This document shows, in pieces, positions 59,101 to 64,000 of a stretch of 64,000 nucleotides of DNA. The notes beneath the pieces are model-generated. The model was not told where the DNA came from. It ran no database searches and was given only the letters and a program-made list of their open reading frames with translations. The stretch is from contig MU129155.1 of NCBI GenBank assembly GCA_014904985.1, forward strand, positions 1-64,000. Reading direction: 5' to 3'. The DNA is from Hydnum rufescens UP504 (taxonomy: Eukaryota; Basidiomycota; Agaricomycetes; Cantharellales; Hydnaceae). Each line of letters opens with the position of its first letter. The stretch's first letter is position 1. The position numbers were made by a program, and so were the translations under genes.

Positions 59101-60154
59101 GTAGTGTACATCAGCAAGGTCTGGTGGTGCAGGGAGGAGGACTCTCCTTAGTTCATTGCATTTTTCCTTGTGCATAACTGCTGGGGGTACATCAGGGCTG
59201 TGGCTGATGGGTGGTGACAAGTATTGGCAGTTGCCCTTAGTCCATTGTAACAGATTATAGAAGTTCTATGGGGTTGCTTCTTCTATTATGCTGCTGTGGT
59301 GTTCTTGCTTTGCTTTCTTGTACAGGTGGTTGAACTTTGCTGAGCAGTGCTTTGCATAGTCAGAGGTTGCTTGGCTGCAGGCACCAGACTTGGCAAGTTC
59401 TTCCCTGGCCTCCTGGCATGCATAGGTGTGTTTGTGCATGGCCTTGGTCAGGGAGGGAGTCCACCATGGCTTGGAGCAGGCACAGGGGCATCATGGGGGG
59501 GCTGCCTTGTCCACTGCCTTAGTCATGCATTCATGGAGGACTTCTGTTGCCAAATCCAGCACCTGGGCTGTGACAGGGTGGATAGCATGGGTGAACAGAG
59601 GTCCAAACACTTTGTCATACCAGTCTTCATCTTCATGGAGTGCAGCCTTTAATTCTTTTGTGAACATAGGTCCATCCAGGTCTTACCAGTTGCACTCAGC
59701 TTCTGTTAGGTCATATAGGGCATCATTCCCATTGGCAATAGAGAAGAATGTTGCATAGTGGTCAGATCCAGTGTTATCTTTGCTTTCAATTGACCACTTT
59801 TGCAATACATGGGCTTCTGTTGCTGCAGCATTCTTGAAGGTGAAATCTAGTGCCGAGGTTGAATTTGAGCCAAACAAGTGCCATGTCTCTTGGTTCCATT
59901 CATTCTCTATTTCAAATGTGTTCACTGTCAGCCATTCAACTGTTGACTCTGCTTGCTCATCTGGTTGGCATCCTGGGGGGGACATTTGATGATAGAGGGG
60001 GTGGTGTAGGTTCCAGTCCCCTGTAATGATTGTGGGAATAGTTCCGTTGATTTCAAGGGTCCTGAGCCTGTCAACTGAGAATGTGTCTCCATCAGCATCT
60101 GCCTGGTTATAGATGTTAATAATTCGAGTCATGGGCTGGTCAGGTCCTCACCTT
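56157..60154 (-). mobile_element. 5'-truncated LINE of the LINE1 family (LINE3)
   Basis: About 4.0 kb with the same ORF2 layout and 3' end as LINE1. The tail is (CCA)n on the element strand. It begins inside the endonuclease, so ORF1 and roughly 115 residues of ORF2 are missing. It is flanked by a 16-bp duplication. 58201-58800 contains no CpG at all, while the matching part of LINE1 has about three per 60 bases. Confidence 0.88.
56440..60132 (-). pseudogene. LINE3 ORF2 remnants
   Basis: An endonuclease piece at 59683-60132 (TRIINIYNQAD, ITGDWNLHHPLY, GSDHYATFFS). An RT piece at 58552-59220 (APGISGMSGTAFKL, RPIQLLEVLGKV, TFDITGFFNFVP), with the catalytic YVDD in another frame at 58319-58330. 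The RNase H piece at 57053-57373 has AYTDGSLLFE, YDAKMEGLA and YTNNMGAL (Asn for the usual Asp). A Cys/His-rich end lies near 56450-56720. Many stops and shifts separate the parts, so it is dead. Confidence 0.85.
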
Positions 60155-60170
60155 CCAGTTGTCATGGTGG
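60155..60170. repeat. Target-site duplication of LINE3, 5' side
   Basis: The second copy of CCAGTTGTCATGGTGG. Reading on from here on the minus strand joins in phase with the DUF6589-like sequence before 56140 (MTTGTFVVWSEAL). Confidence 0.8.
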
Positions 60171-60189
60171 CTTTCTCACATTGTTATTC

Positions 60190-60345
60190 AGCATAGATGA
60201 TCAGGTTTTACTTAATTTCCGTTCTTATTTCATAATACATTAGGTAACACAGATCCAAATTTGCGGATTTAGGACTTAACTCCTATATGTGGAGACCAAG
60301 CGTGAAGAAAGCCACCACGCGACGGGAAGGAGTCTGGTCCATATC
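60190..60345. repeat. Diverged arm of the foldback element family
   Basis: GGTTTTACTTAATTTCCGT, then TTATTTxATAAxACATTA, GGATTTAGGACTTA and GGGAAGGAGTC occur in the same order and spacing as in the right arm at 29110-29235. Only one arm was recognised, and the rest has diverged or was lost. Confidence 0.65.
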
Positions 60346-61239
60346 TTATGATTTGTGAGTGGTGAAAGTTTTCTAAAATCATGCATCCAGAGTGGTCCGT
60401 CCGATGTTTCGCACGCTGTAACCAGAGATGACCATGCCCCAACTGGGTAGGAGTCTGGACCTCCAGATGAACCAAGGCAACAAATTCACGTATTTTGGGA
60501 ATGAATTTGAGCTAAAAATTCCGGTGTTCTAGAGGGAGATACCGGTTACCTCCTCAGCAAAAGCTGGTGTGTTTCTCAATTCATTGTTGTGGTTCTGTAG
60601 TGAATACCAAATCCGGGCTTTGGGCGCCCGTCACCACGCACTGCGGCCCGATTTATTTAATTCAAACTCCGCCGACGTCAGACGCAAAGTTTGCTGCGCG
60701 GCAGCAATTACGGTATTGGGGTGGGGTGATGAGGTGCACCTTGATTATGACAAAGAGCGCCATGCCACTCCGACTATCTTGAACATCAGAGGATACCAAA
60801 TGTGCTCGAAACATCTGGGTGTTCATGTGACGTATTTGAGCCTTTATATCCTCCTACCGCGCGGCGGCCTCGTGCGATGCCAGAAAGGAAAGTACTGATT
60901 TCCTGGTTGCTCTCTGGGTGTGAAGGCATGATGGTATCTCTGAGTATACCCGGCGCTAGGAAATGTAGCCACACGTCTTCACGGCGAGCGGGAGTTGCGT
61001 AGGCGGAATTTGGATATGTCTGTTGCATTGGGGTATGATACGGTCACACAGTGGATGACTAATTCTCTCGCGGATGTTACCCCAAAATGGCCCCCAAAAT
61101 ACCCCATCAACACAAGGTGATCCTCATCGATATCCCCTCCTCTACGTTGGTGGCCTGGCATACACCTTTCTGGCACAGATAAGGGCTCAAATTGATATCA
61201 ACAACAACAACATCCCTGACCCCTTTCATCTCGTCATCG
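60346..61239. other. Intergenic region upstream of the Hsp70-like gene
   Basis: No gene is recognised. CpG becomes normal again from about 60400. The promoter of the Hsp70-like gene should lie here; I find no clear TATA box or heat-shock element. Confidence 0.5.
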
Positions 61240-64000
61240 ATGGGCTGCGCTGCTTCGCGGCCTTCAACTGATAAATATGAGTATGATCCTCCCCCTCCAA
61301 AGCCAAAGGTAGAGTCTAAGATGTTGCCATCATCTCAACAACCAACACCACAGAGGCCAATGAAAGCGGTGCTCTCTAATTATCGCGCTTATGATCATGA
61401 ACCCGGGATCAATTCTCGCCCATGTAGGTTACAGCCCCAATTCATGGAGCTCCCAGTCGTTGATTTGGCGCGCGCGAAAAGTGTCTTTAAGATCCAATAG
61501 AAGACAGAGGCACGATCGAAAGATGACCCCCCAAGATCCCCCACCTCAATTGCCACGTTTGAAACGAGCAAAGAGCGCACCTGACACGGCCCCAGAATCA
61601 CTCGCTCCGAGAATGAACTTCACAGTGCCTTATGATCGCCAATTAGCTGGCCTCCCTCGCAGCCCAACAAAATCTTCCCCACATGCCCCTCGAGGAAGGT
61701 CAAAGCTATCTCAAGGGAATGGCTTGTGCATTTCCATCGATTTGGGGACGACACATTCTGCTGTGGCATTCGGTACCTCTGCCTCCCCTACTGCTAGCCA
61801 AATATACTATTGGCCCGGTTCCAGCCACCCTTTCCCCAAGATCCCCACATGTGTAGTGTACGACGGACTCGGCGATGTTCGTGCGTGGGGTGTAGAAGCA
61901 AAGGAGACTACCCTAAGAAAGGGGTGGGTGCGCAGTGAATGGTATTTGATGCCCTGCCTCTGTATCTACCAACTCCTAATTGGAGCGGTCGAATTGATGT
62001 TAGGTTCAAACTGGGATTGGATCCTTCATTCGCGACCAACGGTGTCCACACAATGCTTCCGGTACAGCTAGCTCCTCCCCTGCCGAAGGATTCTGCAACT
62101 AACGTACTTTTTAGTTGGGGAAAAAAACTGCGGATGTCGTCGTAGACTACCTTTCTTCTCTTTGGCTTGTGTGTCCCTGTGGTCTCTGGGTTGGCTGTGT
62201 GTACCTAAATTCACTTTCCATTTATTTAGTACGCAAAAGGTCAAATTATGCAGAAAAACACGTTGGGTGATTTGAGTAAGTATTACGTGACCAGGGCTCC
62301 CCATGTCCCAACGTCCGTGTTTCCACGTCTAATAATCTTGCGCCAGATGTCGCCAACGTTTATCTCAGTAAGTAGCCCGACGATCTTCACAATACGTCTG
62401 ATTTCCAGGTATGCCCGGGTACAGCCGTTCCTTCATCCTGGGACGCGCGCAAATGTTTGATTTTGCGAGAGGCCGCCATCAAAGCGTGAGCTTTATGCTG
62501 ACGGGTCTGTAAGACGACGGTTCTGATCGTTGTGTGCCTCAGTGGTTTAGTCGCTCAAATCACGTCTCAAGATACGAGTTGGATGGATCGCCTCCATATC
62601 ATTGCGTACGCATGGTCACGGTGTCAGTCCCCACATTGCCCTCAATGTATTTTCCTTCTGGTTCAGGGAGCCAGAAGCCTCCGCTGTTTATTGTGTGTCC
62701 TCGCCGAAGATCATTAACATTAATAAACTCGAGGAGGGCCAACAGCTCATGGTGTGTAATGCCGGTGGAGTATTTGTTGTAAGTCTTCAAAATGTCTCCC
62801 AAGGTGTACACCTACTCAGTATGGTTAGGACATGGCGGTTTACAACGTTCTGCGGCTGTGGGGGACCGCTGAGATCTCTGAGTCATGCTTGCGATCCGGC
62901 AGGAATTGTGGTTCTCTGTTCCTCGATCTGCGATTCCGAGACCTTGTTTGCTCTCGCCTCGCCGGGCATCCCTCGCACCTCGATGAAGCGAGTCTAGCGC
63001 ATTTCCTTCTTAGTTTTGAAATGGAGAAAAAAAACTTTCATGGTCCAGTGGATGACAACAAGTATTACCACTTCAGATGCTTAAGGCCCGAGGACCTTCG
63101 TAAGCCCCTTCATTGGGTGTCTCGGCTACTCATTCAATGAGCAAATCTTAGATGACCCTGCTGTTGGGCTGGAGAACGGGGAGCTGATACTTCCGGGATT
63201 TATTCTCCGTCGGGATGTTTTCGATCCTGTGATCACACAGGTCTGTGACCTTCATCCCGAGCGGTTCTCTCTCTATTAGAAATATATTCATGATGAGGAT
63301 AACTCGATGTGCAGGTTCTTCAAGCAATTCAAGAGCAATTGGAAATTTTCAATAAACGGGTTGATATACTCGTCCTTATGGGCGGGTTCGCGTCGAGCGA
63401 CTATCTTTTCCGCCAGGTTAAGGTTTGTTTCCATCACACCGTTTGCTCCTGGACCTGCATCTCGTCGTTTCCTGAGGCATTCTAACTTCGGTAGGATGAA
63501 TTCGGCAGTCAGATACATCTAATATCCCGACCTGCAGACGGTGACTCATCATCAGTTCGTGGGGGAGCAAGTGCAGGGCTTCATACCGCCACAAGTGCAA
63601 AGCCCCTGATGACCTTGGCGGTCGCTCTGCAGAGCTTCATTATGCGGGTCAGGTTGCCCGCTGAACCTCTGGACAAAATGCTAAGACCCGCATACATTAC
63701 GAGTACTGCAGGAGTATGGATATGTGAGAATAGGTAAATATCCAGGCTCTGGAATCAACTTTGTATTCTTTGATTATCTTACTAAGCATTCTCTAGAGTT
63801 CAATATGTGGTCCGCAAGGGGGCCAAAATCAGACGAGGAGAGAGGATCGACGTAGAACTGCGCAAATTCTCGACTTCGTCATATGGTATGTATCTCATGA
63901 TTTGATTTAGTGTCTCCACCTCTTCAACTGATTCCTCTTCATGCTGTAGATAGTACTTTTGAGACAGTACTATACACGTCTTACTCTGATCGGATAATGC
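61240..64000 (+). pseudogene. HSPA12-type Hsp70-like gene, partial, probably degraded
   Basis: The start at 61240 gives MGCAASRPSTDKYEYD, a Gly2/Cys3 N-terminus suited to myristoylation and palmitoylation. A Pro-rich region follows, then the ATPase phosphate-1 motif CISIDLGTTHSAVAFG near 61725-61775, KIPTCVVYDG, and an intron joining ..RSEW to FKLGLDPSF. Later: TADVVVDYLSSLW (62125-62165), RVDILVLMGGFASSDYLF (63345-63420), RGGASAGLHTATSAKP (63560-63605) and RRGERIDVEL near 63840. The Hsp70-type order is clear. In-frame stops and shifts near 61480, 62120 and 62450-62700 cannot all be removed by introns I can see, so a decayed copy is likely. The 3' end is outside the window. Confidence 0.65.

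Overview
The window looks like nuclear DNA of a filamentous basidiomycete, probably an agaricomycete. Genes are cut by many short introns with GT/AG borders. The gene types are tyrosine-kinase-like (TKL) kinases, a Dal5-type transporter, an HSPA12-type Hsp70 and a DUF6589-like gene, and most of the rest is non-LTR retrotransposons (LINEs). No species can be named from the sequence alone.

Layout. 1-3.05 kb is CpG-poor sequence without a recognisable gene. 3.06-4.37 kb (-) is a kinase gene cut off after its glycine loop (K0). 4.76-11.38 kb is a nested insertion: a ~219-bp TA-flanked MITE split by a full-length LINE (LINE1, minus strand, 6.4 kb, 15-bp target duplication). A 172-bp truncated tail of the same LINE family follows, with its own 12-bp duplication. 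12.3-41.5 kb is a tandem segmental array of five units. Each carries a TKL kinase gene on the minus strand (K1-K5), and four of them also carry a divergently placed MFS transporter gene on the plus strand (MFS A-D). By shared sequence and breakpoints the units read A-B-A-B-B. K1 and K3 (type A) look usable; K2, K4 and K5 (type B) carry frameshifts. MFS A fits a 12-exon, 500-residue model but for one missing T; B, C and D are clearly broken. Small inverted-repeat elements lie in the array: an 82-bp palindrome inside MFS B, a 1.1-kb foldback element upstream of MFS C and a 342-bp MITE upstream of MFS D.

42.3-51.3 kb (+) holds a second LINE (LINE2, L1-like reverse transcriptase plus RNase H), interrupted by 1.3 kb. 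A 160-bp satellite lies inside that interruption and, in the opposite orientation, after the LINE. 51.9-53.8 kb holds a bZIP-motif cluster with a TATA box, a minisatellite and three copies of a double-hairpin repeat. 54.25-60.17 kb (-) is a decayed DUF6589-like gene split by a 5'-truncated LINE (LINE3, same family as LINE1, 16-bp target duplication) that has lost essentially all CpG. 61.24 kb to the end (+) is an HSPA12-like Hsp70 gene with an MGC start, running out of the window.

Working picture: a kinase and a putative anion:cation symporter transcribed from one shared region were duplicated as a block, then decayed and exchanged sequence, between transposon-rich flanks with CpG depletion typical of methylated DNA. 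I made no systematic tRNA scan and recognised no RNA gene or CRISPR array.
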